NCBI GenBank assembly: GCA_020975405.1
Contig: JAIOWQ010000004.1
Location: 1,178,001 to 1,242,000 of the forward strand
Direction: 5' to 3'
Length of the DNA stretch: 64,000 bases
From: Keithomyces neogunnii
Taxonomy: Eukaryota > Ascomycota > Sordariomycetes > Hypocreales > Clavicipitaceae
The first letter of the stretch is position 1. Every line of letters starts with the position of its first letter. Shown piece after piece: positions 21,983 to 32,294 of the stretch. Both the position numbers and the translations under genes were made by a program. A model generated the notes under the pieces. It saw nothing but the letters and a program-made list of their open reading frames with translations, did no database searches and had not been told where the DNA came from.

Positions 21983-24075
21983 CTAGATCCTGTGCTTGAG
22001 TCTCAACTGCGCAATGGCCATTCTGGTCAGGGGCCCAAGCTGGGACAGAATGTGCCAGTACTTCTTCGCGGCGAGTGAAGCCCCAAGAGACGAGACCAGC
22101 ACCAGAGTCCACCACGCGAAGCTTAGTGCCTGGCGACGAAGCCTCAAACGAGCCGTCTCCGGAGTTGGCTGTCATCATGCTTGTAAGCAGGCTTGAAGCG
22201 ATAAAAGCACCGAAACAGAGATGCTGCGCCATATACAACATACCGGGTATATCCAGTCTTTGTACACTGGAAACATGCTCTCCCACCAAAATACCGGCTG
22301 AAAGTTGGGGTACGTCATGGCATTCCACTTGTTGCCGTCGGCGTCCTCCTTGTTGTACCAACTGTGGCAGCCAGAGAACCACACAGTATTTTTGAGCGCG
22401 GCCTGCATCTCTCGAGAATACCTCTCCTCGGCGTCTCGCCGCACTTCTGCAAACTTGGCCTCCTTGTCAAGCACCGGCTTGATGACGCGTAGAGCGTAAT
22501 TAATGCTGTTCTCGGCAGCCATGATGGTGGACGTGTGACCAGTCGTGGTGTTGGGACCTGTTATGTCGCCATGTTTGTCAGAACACCCGGTGTAGACGGG
22601 TTTGGATTCTGGAAATGGAAGCAGTCAACGTACCCAAAAGCATGAAAAAGTTGGGGAAATCGTTCAGAGCCGAGCAGGCGTACGCCTCTGGTCCATCCCA
22701 AGATTCCCAGTGCTCATTGATTGTCTTGCCGCTTCTGCCCACCACGTCAATGCCGGCCATGAACTCGCCTGTGTCGAATCCGTTGGCCATGACAATCACG
22801 TCCGCCTCCGTCACATTGCCACCCTGGGTACGCACACCCTCTGGCACAATCTCCACGATGGCTTCTTGTGTGACTGTCAGGTTTTTGGCGTGCAGGGCCT
22901 TGCAGTAGCCGGGGTCGTAGATTCTACGCTTGCAGCCGATGGAAAAGTCCGGAATGAGCATGTCGTGGTATTTGGCTGGGGCAGTCTTCTTGATGTATCT
23001 GGTGGCAACGCCCTCGTAATACCTTCTGTAGGCTTCACCGGCCTTGGTCATGAAGAAGCCCCTCATGTCATTCTCGGCGTACAGGAAGATGCTGAAGCGG
23101 AAGAAGGCGAGCACTCCAGGGACATGCTCGAACACGGCCTGCCAAAACTTGGTGTAGGGCACATTGATGGGCGGGATGATCCAGTGCTTTGAGCGCACGA
23201 ACTGATGGAGATGCCTTGTCCTGTCGACAATGGCAGGGACAATTTGCGAGGCGGTGCAGCCATTACCCACGACGACGACGGTCTTGTCAGTAATGTCAAC
23301 GTCTCGTCTCCATTCCGCAGAGTGAAAGAGAGGACCCTTGAACGTCTCGGCCCCGGGAATATCGCACGACCGGGGCTTCACCAAGATGCCAGTGGCGCCA
23401 AAGAGGAACTGGCACTCGTGGATAAGAGTGTCGTCCGTGTCCAGGTTGCGAATGTACATCCTCCACCGGCTCGTCTTCTCCATCCATTCACAGCGGTACA
23501 CCTCTGAGCGAAATGACATTTTACTCTGCAAGTCGTATTCATTGGCGACATATTTCAGGTACTCCCAGAGCTCGTCGGCGGTTGCAAGCACCTGGCTCCA
23601 TTTGGGGTTTGGGGCAAAGGAGAAGCTGTACAGGATGCTGGGGACATCGCAGGCGCATCCTTGAAGATGAAGCAGTCAGCATGCGGCGAGGATCGCTCGT
23701 GCGACAATCTCTTGGGCTGCGCCAAGGTCAATGGAGAGGGTTTCGCCTCATAGAGCCCTCCATTACCAGCTGATTTGTTTGCCACTCCAAGATGGGTGTC
23801 TTTGATTTGTTGCAGTCTAATTAGCTAGAAACCCCAGTCACAGCCTCTTCACTGACCTCGACGAGCCCAAGAAATTAGCAAAAAAAATGAAGCAGGGGGC
23901 GTCGCGTACCCGGATACTTATTCGCCCACCAAGTGCCGCCCAAGTCCGAATGCCTCTCAAAAAATCGGACATCGGTAATGCCATACCATCGCTTCAGCGT
24001 TGCACCGAGACCGATGGCCGAGAAGCCAGAGCCTATGCAGGCAAACTGGCTGTAGGTCGGGGTTGGTTTGGCCAT
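21983..24075 (-). CDS. FAD-dependent Baeyer-Villiger-type monooxygenase with C-terminal membrane segment
   Basis: Class B flavoprotein expected to insert oxygen next to a ketone using NADPH, giving an ester or lactone. The FAD Rossmann motif is GSGFSAIG at 15-22. The fingerprint FKGPLFHSAEW (162-172) matches F-x-G-x3-H-x3-W, with Trp as in Baeyer-Villiger enzymes rather than Tyr of FMOs, although the next residue is Arg and not Pro/Asp. The NADPH Rossmann motif is VVVVGNGCTAS. Exons 24075-23910, 23659-22634, 22557-22244 and 22168-21983 give 563 aa. The last intron (75 bp, CAG acceptor) is my call: it converts an unconvincing tail into RLRLRRQALSFAWWT... with a hydrophobic helix, ending KHRI. 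That would make it membrane-tethered. Its substrate cannot be read from sequence. Confidence 0.92.
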
Positions 24076-24806
24076 GGGTCAATCTGTTTGACGCGGCCCG
24101 AGGGAGTGGCACAGGGCGGCCAGGCACGTCTCCACGGGCTGGATGTAACCACGGCGTGTCGACTTTGTCAAGGTCGCTCCTTCCCCAGGAGGCCCAGGAC
24201 TCAGGAGTGCAGCGAGGCACAGACCACAAAGGAAGGAGGCGAGTTAGGGCTTGGGTACTTGGGTGTGACAACTCGCAAGTATAAGAACAAAGGTAACAGC
24301 CATGTATTTATACGAGCTCTCACTCGCTGTGACGTGTTTGGATGCTCAACGCAGTCACGCAGACATATTACGGTCACATACCCAGACGGGCAAGACCCAT
24401 TGAAAAGTGGCTGGAATAGTCCGACATGATCGCTTAAAATGCGGAGCACCAGGCCATTTCGGGGCGCGGGGAAAATAGTCAAAAGATGGGCGTTGCGGGA
24501 TGACGCCCCAACACCCAACCAAGTACGGAGTAGGCACGGAGTACGGAGTACTCCGTATCTATAGTATCAGGGACTAGTATTGAGAGGAGATGGAGGGAAG
24601 CGAGAACAGCCGAGGTCCGCAGGCAAGAACAATTTCACCGACCCCCCACTTTCAATTGACAATTGGCAGGGGGCTTGATTGTGGGAGCTGTTTGCGAGCA
24701 TCAAAAAAGTGCGTCGTCACATATTTACGAAATAATACAATAGCCTGCACCCCGTGGCATTTTGGCCACATGTTGGCATGTCCAATCCTTCTCCTCGCAA
24801 TTGCAT
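24076..24806. other. Intergenic: monooxygenase promoter, SDR 3' end
   Basis: 730 bp containing the repeat at 24523-24557. No gene recognised. Confidence 0.55.
24523..24557. repeat. GTACGGAGTA repeat and inverted repeat
   Basis: Several CGGAGTA units, ending in GGAGTACTCC, a 10-base perfect palindrome. It lies in the promoter region of the monooxygenase. Confidence 0.8.
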
Positions 24807-26010
24807 CTACTCGAGCGTATCCTGCTCCTTCTTGGCGTAAAACTCAAACCTGAGTGAGCGGTCTCGAATGCGTCGAAAGAGCCATTCGGGTCCTCCTTTC
24901 TGCTCGAGCGAAGCACAAGGCATCAGTGACCTGCAGCATGTCATTCATTTGCACAGAGGGAGTAGAGACGCACCAGAGCGGCAATGTACCGCGCCAAACC
25001 AGGCAGATATATGGTGCCGCCGTAGCCACTGTATACCGCGTCCACGAGCTTCTCGCTCACGGTTTCTACATTCAGCAGGGGAGTCATGAAATTGGACTCA
25101 TTGGTCTCGCCGGTGAAGAGAGGCGTGCGGATGAAGCTGAAGATGCCCAGTGTAAGCCGCACCCGAGGGGCCTTGTGCAAGCCCTTGAGCTCGATTTGAA
25201 GTCCCTGCATCATGGGGTTAGCCGCGTGGCCGAGAAAAGCCCGTTGGGCAAAGGCAACGGGACCTCGTGCAAAGCTGTCAATCCAGCCTTGGAAGCAGAA
25301 TAGTCGACAAGTGACGGAGCCGAAACAACCGAGCTCAAGGATCCCGTGTTGACAATGTGGCCGTGGTCCCGTCTCACCATCTCTGGCAAAAACTCCCTCA
25401 CCAGCAGGAACGGCGCAATCAGATTCGTCTTGATGGTCAGCTGCACGTCGCTTGACGTCCCCTCCATGACGGTCGAGCCTCTGGCCAGGCCAGCATTGTT
25501 GAAGAGGACGGTGGGATGGCCGACCTCGACCTTGATGCGGTCGCACACAATCTTGATGGCGTAGGCATCGCTCAGATCGCACTCGTAGTAGCACACTCTT
25601 GCGCCATGGCGAGGTGTCCACGACAGCGGAACACGGTCAATAATGACGATGCGCGTGCGCGGGTTTCTGGCCATGAGTCTTTGGCAGACGCTTGCGCCAA
25701 TGCCGCTGCTTCCTCCCGTGACGACGACAATCTCATCGTTCCAGTTCCACCGCGAGTCAACCACCCAGTTGTTGGCGGCTTGCTTGCTGAGCTGGTCGTT
25801 CAAGGCGACGGCAAGACTTGCGGCGGCAAGCCAGTAGACCCTGGAGCGTATATGCGCTGCCCGTTCAGGCGAGACCCGTTGGACGAGGCGAGAGAACAAA
25901 GGCCCCCAAGTCAGACCCAAGGCGAGCGGAAGCGTCGTGGCTGGGGTGAGGATCCAGTTTCTCACAGCCCCGGCCACCACGTCGATTGTGAATCCCTCTC
26001 GAGAGAACAT
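24807..26010 (-). CDS. Membrane-associated short-chain dehydrogenase/reductase
   Basis: NAD(P)-dependent alcohol/ketone oxidoreductase resembling the SDR16C (retinol-dehydrogenase-like) group. It has the cofactor motif TGGSSGIG at 98-105, NNAG at 171-174, catalytic Ser near 224-226 and YSASK (Tyr237, Lys241). Residues about 20-70 contain hydrophobic stretches that could anchor it to a membrane. Exons 26010-25264, 25204-24974 and 24899-24807 give 356 aa with all junctions in phase 0: TALHE-GLQIELKGLHKAPRV and RYIAAL-KGGPEWLFRRI. The first donor, GTCCCG, is weak, but homologous sequence supports it. The ATG at 26010 is preferred over a TTG just upstream. It is head-to-head with the hydrolase and lies next to the monooxygenase. 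Confidence 0.93.
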
Positions 26011-27075
26011 GGCGCGCAATATCGTCGTTTAAGCCTTGAGCTCTCGGCGTGGCTCCATTGCGGCTGTGATGTATGTACATAGATGCCAGATCAGATGCTA
26101 GTAGCTAATTACTAGCTACCCACTTGTCGACGCGGGGCGACGGGCCAATTCATCAAAGGACTTGATCCACAACGCACTTCCGGGTTAGCCTTCAACCCCG
26201 TTCCGTTGGTGATGTTTGACCTCGCTCCCACTCACGCGGCGTCATGCCATGCAGACAGTTCCCAGCATGCCTCGCGAGCTGCCTATTGCAGTCGCCCTGC
26301 CGTTGGTTCCTCTGAGCGTCGAGGGTTGGGGTTTGCCGAGGCCCTTTCCTCCCTTGTTGGCGCAATCACGGCAACACCTTGGCCTGGTCCCTCGACGCGC
26401 CATGTGGTGGAGAAGTGACGGGGTCCTTTTCCCTTTGAGTTTGGTGCCCGCATTAATATGTGGTTCGCCAAAAGCTGACAAGAGTTTCTGATTTGGCTGT
26501 TCGCCATGTGTGTATATACATATGTCTTTATTAGTTTGTTCGCTCTTGACCAAGCCTGAATGAACATTGCTTACGCGTGAAAGCGCTCAGGCCGCCCGCC
26601 CCTTGCCATCATCCTTTGAAACAAATACGTCTTGAGAGCACGCATCATGGCATGTTGGTCTGGTCCATAGTCTTCACCCGACCGGGCCAATTGGTTTCTT
26701 CAGCGACCCTGATACCCAAAGAGTTATTCAACATGGTGAGTGTGCAGTTTCCCCAGTCTGTTGACATGGGCATTGGGCATCGTGCCTGACGGCTTGTACG
26801 CATATGCCCATCTGCGCCTCTGTGACCACTTGACGACTCACCATGCTGATGGACAAGAGCCACACAGGCTGCCCAAAGTGTGCAGAGGGTGGAAGCAAGG
26901 GAGTCTTACCCACATCAAAACGGGCGGCCAACGCTTTCGACATGGGAATATCTAAGGCTGTTGGCCAAGGCAACCACAATCTGTACGTTTACATGCCTTT
27001 ACATGCCTTTACATGGAATGGCCATGAAATCCGGCTTCTGTTAACTTGCGGCCGCGCTTTGCAGTACCCTTGCGA
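26011..27075. promoter_or_regulatory. Divergent promoter between SDR and hydrolase
   Basis: 1065 bp between the two starts. No convincing gene. An ATG followed directly by GTGAGT (26732-26740) and a TTTGCAG at 27058-27064 suggest a possible intron in the hydrolase 5' leader. Three ACATGCCTTT-like units lie near 26992-27014. Confidence 0.45.
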
Positions 27076-28194
27076 ATGGCATTGTATATTGTCCGAATCG
27101 TCTACTTCTCTGCCAGACGAAAGTTCAAAATCAAGTACTATGTGTTTTGCGCCATTGTTGACGTCGTCTTTACAACCTTGAACGACCGCGAAATCCAGCG
27201 ATATTCGCAGCCCACCATGGATGCCTATTACCTGTGGGTAAGCGGCAAGCTGCGACGCACCAAGGACCCTGAGCTTCGCCAGCAGCTTGTCCACGAGATG
27301 CAGCCCCTGGGCCACACGGGCGGTTCGCTGCTGTGGGTGGGAAACCGCCGCAAGGCCAGCAAGATTGTACTCTTCTTGCACGGAGGCGGATACGTCGCAC
27401 CCGCGCTTCGCGGCCACTTTGAGTGGTGCTGGAATGCCTACGTCCTGGCCGGCAGAGAGGCCGGAGTCGACGTCGCGGTTGGCTGCCTCCAGTACACCCT
27501 TTTGAGCCATGGCAGGTTCCCAGTGCCTCTGATACAGGCTGTCGAGGCCCTGGCATCCATTCTCGACTCCGGCGTCAGCCCATCCGACATCTACCTGGGA
27601 GGTGACTCTGCGGGGGGCAACTTGAGTCTGCAGATTCTAAGCCACCTCCTCCACCCCTTTGAAGAGATTCCTCCTGTAGAGCTGTCGGAGCCGCTCGGGG
27701 GAGTCTTCCTGGTGTCGCCCTGGCTAAGCAACAACGTCTTCTCCGACTCGGTCAAGTGGAACAGCGGCAACGACATGATATCGGCCGGCGCCATGGATAA
27801 TCTCGGCGCCTTCCTATACGGCGAGGAGCAAATCAAGGTGCACAAGGCGGATATCCTCGCGGGCGACTACTCGGCTGCCAACCCATACCTGACGCCCCTC
27901 GACACCAACGAAGACTGGCTGGATGGCATCGGGGATATCACGTCCAACATCTATCTCACGGTAGGAAAGAACGAGGTGCTGTATGACCAGGGTGTCAAGT
28001 TGGTTAGCCTGCTGCGACGCAGGAACGCCTCTTGCAAAATCCGACTGGACGAGGCGGAAAGGGAAGCTCACGATTTTATTCTCATTGAGAATATTTTTGG
28101 CAACCAGGGTGACGCGACGTTGAGGATGAAGGCTTGGTTCAAGGAAACCGTGACGGATGGCAAGGTTCCTGCACAAGTACTCGACCGAGTCTGA
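27076..28194 (+). CDS. HSL-family (GDXG) alpha/beta hydrolase, esterase or lactonase
   Basis: Serine esterase of the hormone-sensitive-lipase family. The oxyanion-hole motif HGGG starts at His102 and the nucleophile elbow GDSAGG has Ser178. The likely acid is Asp304 (NEVLYDQG) and the base His332 (REAHDF), so the triad is complete. The 372-aa product has a short hydrophobic, basic N-terminus (MALYIVRIVYFSARRKFKIK), possibly a membrane-facing segment. The ATG at 27076 is the first in frame; an AG acceptor just upstream leaves open an extra 5' exon. Its place in the cluster suggests it opens the ester made by the monooxygenase. Any carboxylester substrate remains possible. Confidence 0.9.
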   Translation: MALYIVRIVYFSARRKFKIKYYVFCAIVDVVFTTLNDREIQRYSQPTMDAYYLWVSGKLRRTKDPELRQQLVHEMQPLGHTGGSLLWVGNRRKASKIVLFLHGGGYVAPALRGHFEWCWNAYVLAGREAGVDVAVGCLQYTLLSHGRFPVPLIQAVEALASILDSGVSPSDIYLGGDSAGGNLSLQILSHLLHPFEEIPPVELSEPLGGVFLVSPWLSNNVFSDSVKWNSGNDMISAGAMDNLGAFLYGEEQIKVHKADILAGDYSAANPYLTPLDTNEDWLDGIGDITSNIYLTVGKNEVLYDQGVKLVSLLRRRNASCKIRLDEAEREAHDFILIENIFGNQGDATLRMKAWFKETVTDGKVPAQVLDRV

Positions 28195-30512
28195 ACACAA
28201 GGCGTTGTTCGTGCGTTTTGCGAGTATTTTGTTGCTGAAAAGTGAAGACCAAAGCAAGTATGGACAAGATTGAATGTTGGTGTCGTGCGCATGTGAGCGG
28301 ACTTGGGGCCAACGAAGAAGACATGTGGAACATTCTAGTTGTTTTTTACCCAAGTACCTACATGTACTTTACCTTGCAGATAGCAGGCACGAGCCACGAC
28401 GGATACTTGAGTACCTGCACAAAGTTGACCCCTCTTCAATGTCCAATGTTAAAGTAAGGTACTCATTACTTATGTACGGAGTACCTACTTAAGTACCTAG
28501 GTAGCCACCCAATACCGCACAGCTCGCAAAGAGACACCAAACAAGAGACCACTCGTCTTGCTGCTGACATGCATCTGAAAGGCTTCGAAACAGCCGTATA
28601 CGACACCTGAACAAAATGCTGACGGAATATAGCACTCTCACAACCTTTGTATGTAAAGGCAGGCCTGCCAACGTCGACGACGATTATATGCACACCCTTG
28701 CATTTCTGCATCAATCATACCACCCCATACGATCCCATGTACGATATCCATCGTCATAGACCAACTTAGCCTCAACGAGAATGTTCGGGGCCAGCCAGCC
28801 ATGCCCCGGGAACTCGTCCTGGCCTGCCTCGAATCAGCTTGTATGCACGTTCTTCAGCAATGAGATTGTCAAGAGTGTCCGACAGCACATCATTCTCCTG
28901 GATGGGTCAAAGGAGATGGAGCGACTGAGTTGCTTGCTTCAGGATCCAACCATCAAGGAGGCTTGTGTATACAAAGACGCCGCAAATTTGTACCCTTGCC
29001 TCGCTCAACTCCCTCCGAATGGATATTCGAACTCTGGCCAAGGACACCACCCCCATCGGTATTTCTCCGATCATCTGCGAGGGCCTTGCAGAATTGACGG
29101 CTCTTGGGGTGTTAGCCGTGTCGTATTTCTCGCCCGATCTTGATTTCTGCCTACGCGACGAATTTTGGGCCCAGGGTTGGCAAAAGTTGCGTCACCTACT
29201 CATGCCCGCACCCGACACGCATCAATTTGAAGAGCTGTCGGTGAAGATGGCAGCAAAGCCAAGTCTCAAAGCACTGCCGTTTTGGGACTACTTTCCATGC
29301 CGCTTAGACGGACTCGAGCCCCTATTCACAAGTAACAAGTTCGCGTAGCTATGAACTGGCCGGTAGTAGCACAGATTCTCCATGACGCCGAGTTCCTCTT
29401 CGGTAACAGGGCCATTCTTGAGGCCAGGGATCCAGATGAGTTTTCCTAACCCTCAGAACATGGGACAAGTCGGCTTCGGATTGAGGTTTGCTCGGTCCAA
29501 GATTTCCGTCATCGTTGACGAGGGAGTTCTCACTGGCCATGAGGGCTCCCTCGCTGTGGATTTCAGAAGTTTTCCCTTTGGCACTAATTTGTGATGTGGC
29601 TGGTTGAATTCCAACATTGGCAAGATATGTTGTACTACACGTCGCGAAATTGAAGCCTCCACCCCACACGTTGAAAATAGACCCCAAGCCGTCCAAGACA
29701 TCCCGATGACTTTCAGTATTCCACCGGATTGTAAATGTAGGCGCAATGTCTCTCATCCACAAATCCAGTTGGTCCACCTCAACGGGATACATATTTATCT
29801 CATGGGCGTCCTGACGGTTGCCGAGGTCACTCGCTTCTCGGACCCGGATGGCCCAAAACCAAGCAACGGCCGTCGCAATGGAACAAATTTCATTCGTGGC
29901 GCCACGGGATAGAGACAAGCTGCCCCCTTTGTAGGGAGCCGGCCGCGTTGGTTGACGGCCAGCCGAGGAGGGTGCGTGTGCGTTTTGCCCATTTTGCTGC
30001 ACGAGAGAAACGGAAGAAAAGGTCTTGCGCCGTGGCCGAGAGTGAGTTGGTTGATGGGTGGGAGAATCGACGTCAGCCGTTTAAACTTGCCATTTCTTGC
30101 TGAAGTGTGAGAGAAAGTATAGATAGCAACTACAAGGGCTGTGGAACCAAAAAAATTCCCCGATGAGTACGATGAGCCAAGACAATGCCCAACCAGGAAT
30201 GTCGCATTTTCCCCAAGTGTTTAATCCCAGCCTGATTTCCTAAAATTAAACGCCTCCCTTGAAAGCAGCCTAGCAAATTCAAGCCCAACTTTCAGTTCCT
30301 AGTCACGTCGCCCGTCTCGTATTGGCGTTGATGCCGTTGTTGCCTGCCACGATGAATCACCACAGACTTGGATATTCACCGCGGCCACCACCCATTTAAC
30401 ACCGAAAATCAATCATGCCGTGCTTTTTGAAACCTCGTGCATTCCACAATCAACGCCTTTTTTTTTCGATGTCCTCATACAGGGGGAAAAGGGGCGGCTG
30501 CCAACACAGCCA
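28195..30512. other. Intergenic region with one broken gene and an unrecognised ORF
   Basis: Holds the remnant at 28801-29348. A minus-strand frame at 29792-29349 (147 codons from ATG, open further upstream to 30002) contains phrases such as TFTIRWNTESHRDVLDGLG but matches no family I know. The rest looks non-coding. Confidence 0.4.
28801..29348 (+). pseudogene. Probable remnant of an F-box/leucine-rich-type gene
   Basis: Three successive frames carry protein-like sequence that does not join cleanly. First comes MPRELVLACLESACMHVLQQ, an F-box-like opening, ending at a stop. The next frame has SKEMERLSCLLQDPTIKEACVYK. From about 28965 a third frame has SLRMDIRTLAKDTTPIGISP and GLAELTALGVLAVSYFSPDLD, which resemble the leucine-rich part of fungal F-box proteins. 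Two frame changes within 250 bp, without good donor/acceptor pairs, suggest a decayed gene. A spliced gene with unusual introns is the alternative. Confidence 0.35.
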
Positions 30513-31655
30513 TCATGCCGAGTTCCTGCATCGCTTGTGTTCTTGGTCGCATTCTTCGTCACCATCAATTCCCCCCAACACTGTGGTTTGACAAAAAGCA
30601 CTGCTCGCCTTGCATGGAGAACCGTCGCGATTCCGCTTCAATCGCGGGCCGAGAGCCTTCAGCCAACCGTCTCCTCCAACGCCGGGCCCTTGTTGGCGAC
30701 TGGCAGACTCAGCGGCAATATCAGGCTCCTGAAGTAGAGCCCACTCCAGTATCAGGTCATGGCGCCCCATTCCATTAGCTTTTTCCGATTCCTGTGTCAG
30801 ACCGTCTTGAGACGACATTGCTACAGCAGTGTCCTGAGACGTTGAACCCGTGGTTAGGCTCATGGGGGACCGGGCATTTGGTCTTGTAGTCCCGGAGTGC
30901 CTTTCACGGGAGTCACAACAATAGCATTCGAAGCTCAGATATTCGACCCAGGTCGTCCATTCGTCCTGCCTGTCTGTGTCTACATCAAAAGTGAAGGATT
31001 TGGTGAAACCACAGCGGTGGTCCAATCGGTGCCTGGCTTTTGCCAAATGTGCCTCGAATCTAGTCAATCTTGAATTGTTGTCGCTACCAGATGATGACTT
31101 CCGTCGCTCGTGCCCAGGCTCCTGTATAAGTGCCTCCGGGGTGTTTGCCATCTGGGTCTCCCTATTCGAGCGCTGCCAGGCCCGAAAACGTTCCCAGTTC
31201 GAAAGTTGCTGCTGGAAAATGTTTTTCCAATTGATTGCAGTGTCTTCTGAAGGATTGTCTAGCCAGGGCGATAGTACTTTGCGGTATGATTCGGGATTTT
31301 TTGATATCAAAGTTGTCTCACCAAGCGAGCATATTGGTCGGCCACCAGCCCTGATGAGCGAGTTGTATGCTTGTTGAATCTCGAATTCCTCGCGTCCGGG
31401 ACTGTATGCTGTCCGAGTGTCTATTGGTGCAGCTGGACACACATATCCATCGTTCTTGGCCGACATCTCATCCAGGCTTCGCAATATGCTGTCAAACTTG
31501 GCCGGGACATGTTCTCCGGCTTCCTTGTCTCGTTGAACTAGATTCCTGCCAGGCAGACATCAGCCTCATGCAACGGAATCAGGCACTTGTTGATTGTGCA
31601 TTCCTTACTTCAGGGCTTGTAAGAGCTCTCGGTTACTTTCTTTTCCAAAGACCAT
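30513..31655 (-). CDS. Uncharacterised fungal protein, two exons
   Basis: No function known to me. The style (SPGREEFEIQQAYNSLIRAGG, an INW near 120, then QDEWTTWVEYLSFECY) resembles a group of uncharacterised hypocrealean proteins recalled from general knowledge, not checked. Exons 31655-31609 and 31545-30513 join through GTAAGG and GGCAG to give MVFGKESNRELLQALK-NLVQRDKEAGEHV, 359 aa in one frame. It is rich in Arg, Gln, Ser and Glu, with no signal peptide or membrane segment, so probably intracellular. In the relatives I recall the conserved EYL region is followed by a long coiled-coil stretch. Here it turns Ser/Gln-rich and ends early, so the C-terminus may be degenerate. Confidence 0.65.
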
Positions 31656-31835
31656 AGCGGCAGTCTATGGCACCTGCGTCGGGAAAAACAACAGGTACAA
31701 GACAGGTATTATACCCTGCAGGTCGACGACGCATGTGTTGCATAAAGAGCTGGCCTGTTCGTCGAAATCGCCGACACTGACTTGAGCTGAATGAATCCGG
31801 GCACCAAGGCAAACGCTTCTTTAAACTGAGTTTTA

Positions 31836-31866
31836 TCCTGTGTAATCCTGTGTAATCCTGTGTAAT
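31836..31866. repeat. TCCTGTGTAA x3 minisatellite
   Basis: Three perfect 10-base units, upstream of the uncharacterised minus-strand gene. Confidence 0.85.
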
Positions 31867-32262
31867 TATGCCCTCTCTGTAATTTTTGCAGGCCGGTGTT
31901 TGGCGGGAGCTATGAAATGCTCGTCGTGAGGTAAACCGTTTTTGATGAGAGACTCTGTCGCCTTCATTCCGTGACGGCAGAGGAGCCAGATCTGTAAGAC
32001 AGGCCTGGATTCTCGAGAATTCTGAATTTGCCTTCTTTTCTTTTGCCAAGGTCCCGGTTCCAGCAAGGACGGACGGAATTCCTCTCAGCACCCTCCGCGC
32101 CTGGTGGCTGCGACGTTTCTTTTTCTTTTCTTCTTTCTCGCCCCGATATTCAAAGCAGGAGAACATTAAAAACACAATGTCTTTTCAGGAAACTGTGGAG
32201 GAGAAAGCCAATTTATTAATACAGCATTGCAGGCAGTCGAGCCAGCGACTTTTGGATTCCGA

Positions 32263-32294
32263 ACACGGCCAGTGATGGCGGTGACTGGCCGTGT
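32263..32294. repeat. Perfect 11-bp inverted repeat, 10-bp spacer
   Basis: ACACGGCCAGT and ACTGGCCGTGT are exact reverse complements around a GATGGCGGTG spacer. No coding sequence surrounds it. It could form a hairpin or be a two-half-site protein target. Confidence 0.8.

Noticed and set aside
18891..28194. Secondary-metabolite biosynthetic cluster
   Set aside because: No polyketide synthase, NRPS, terpene cyclase or prenyltransferase in the window; a catabolic reading fits the enzymes better.
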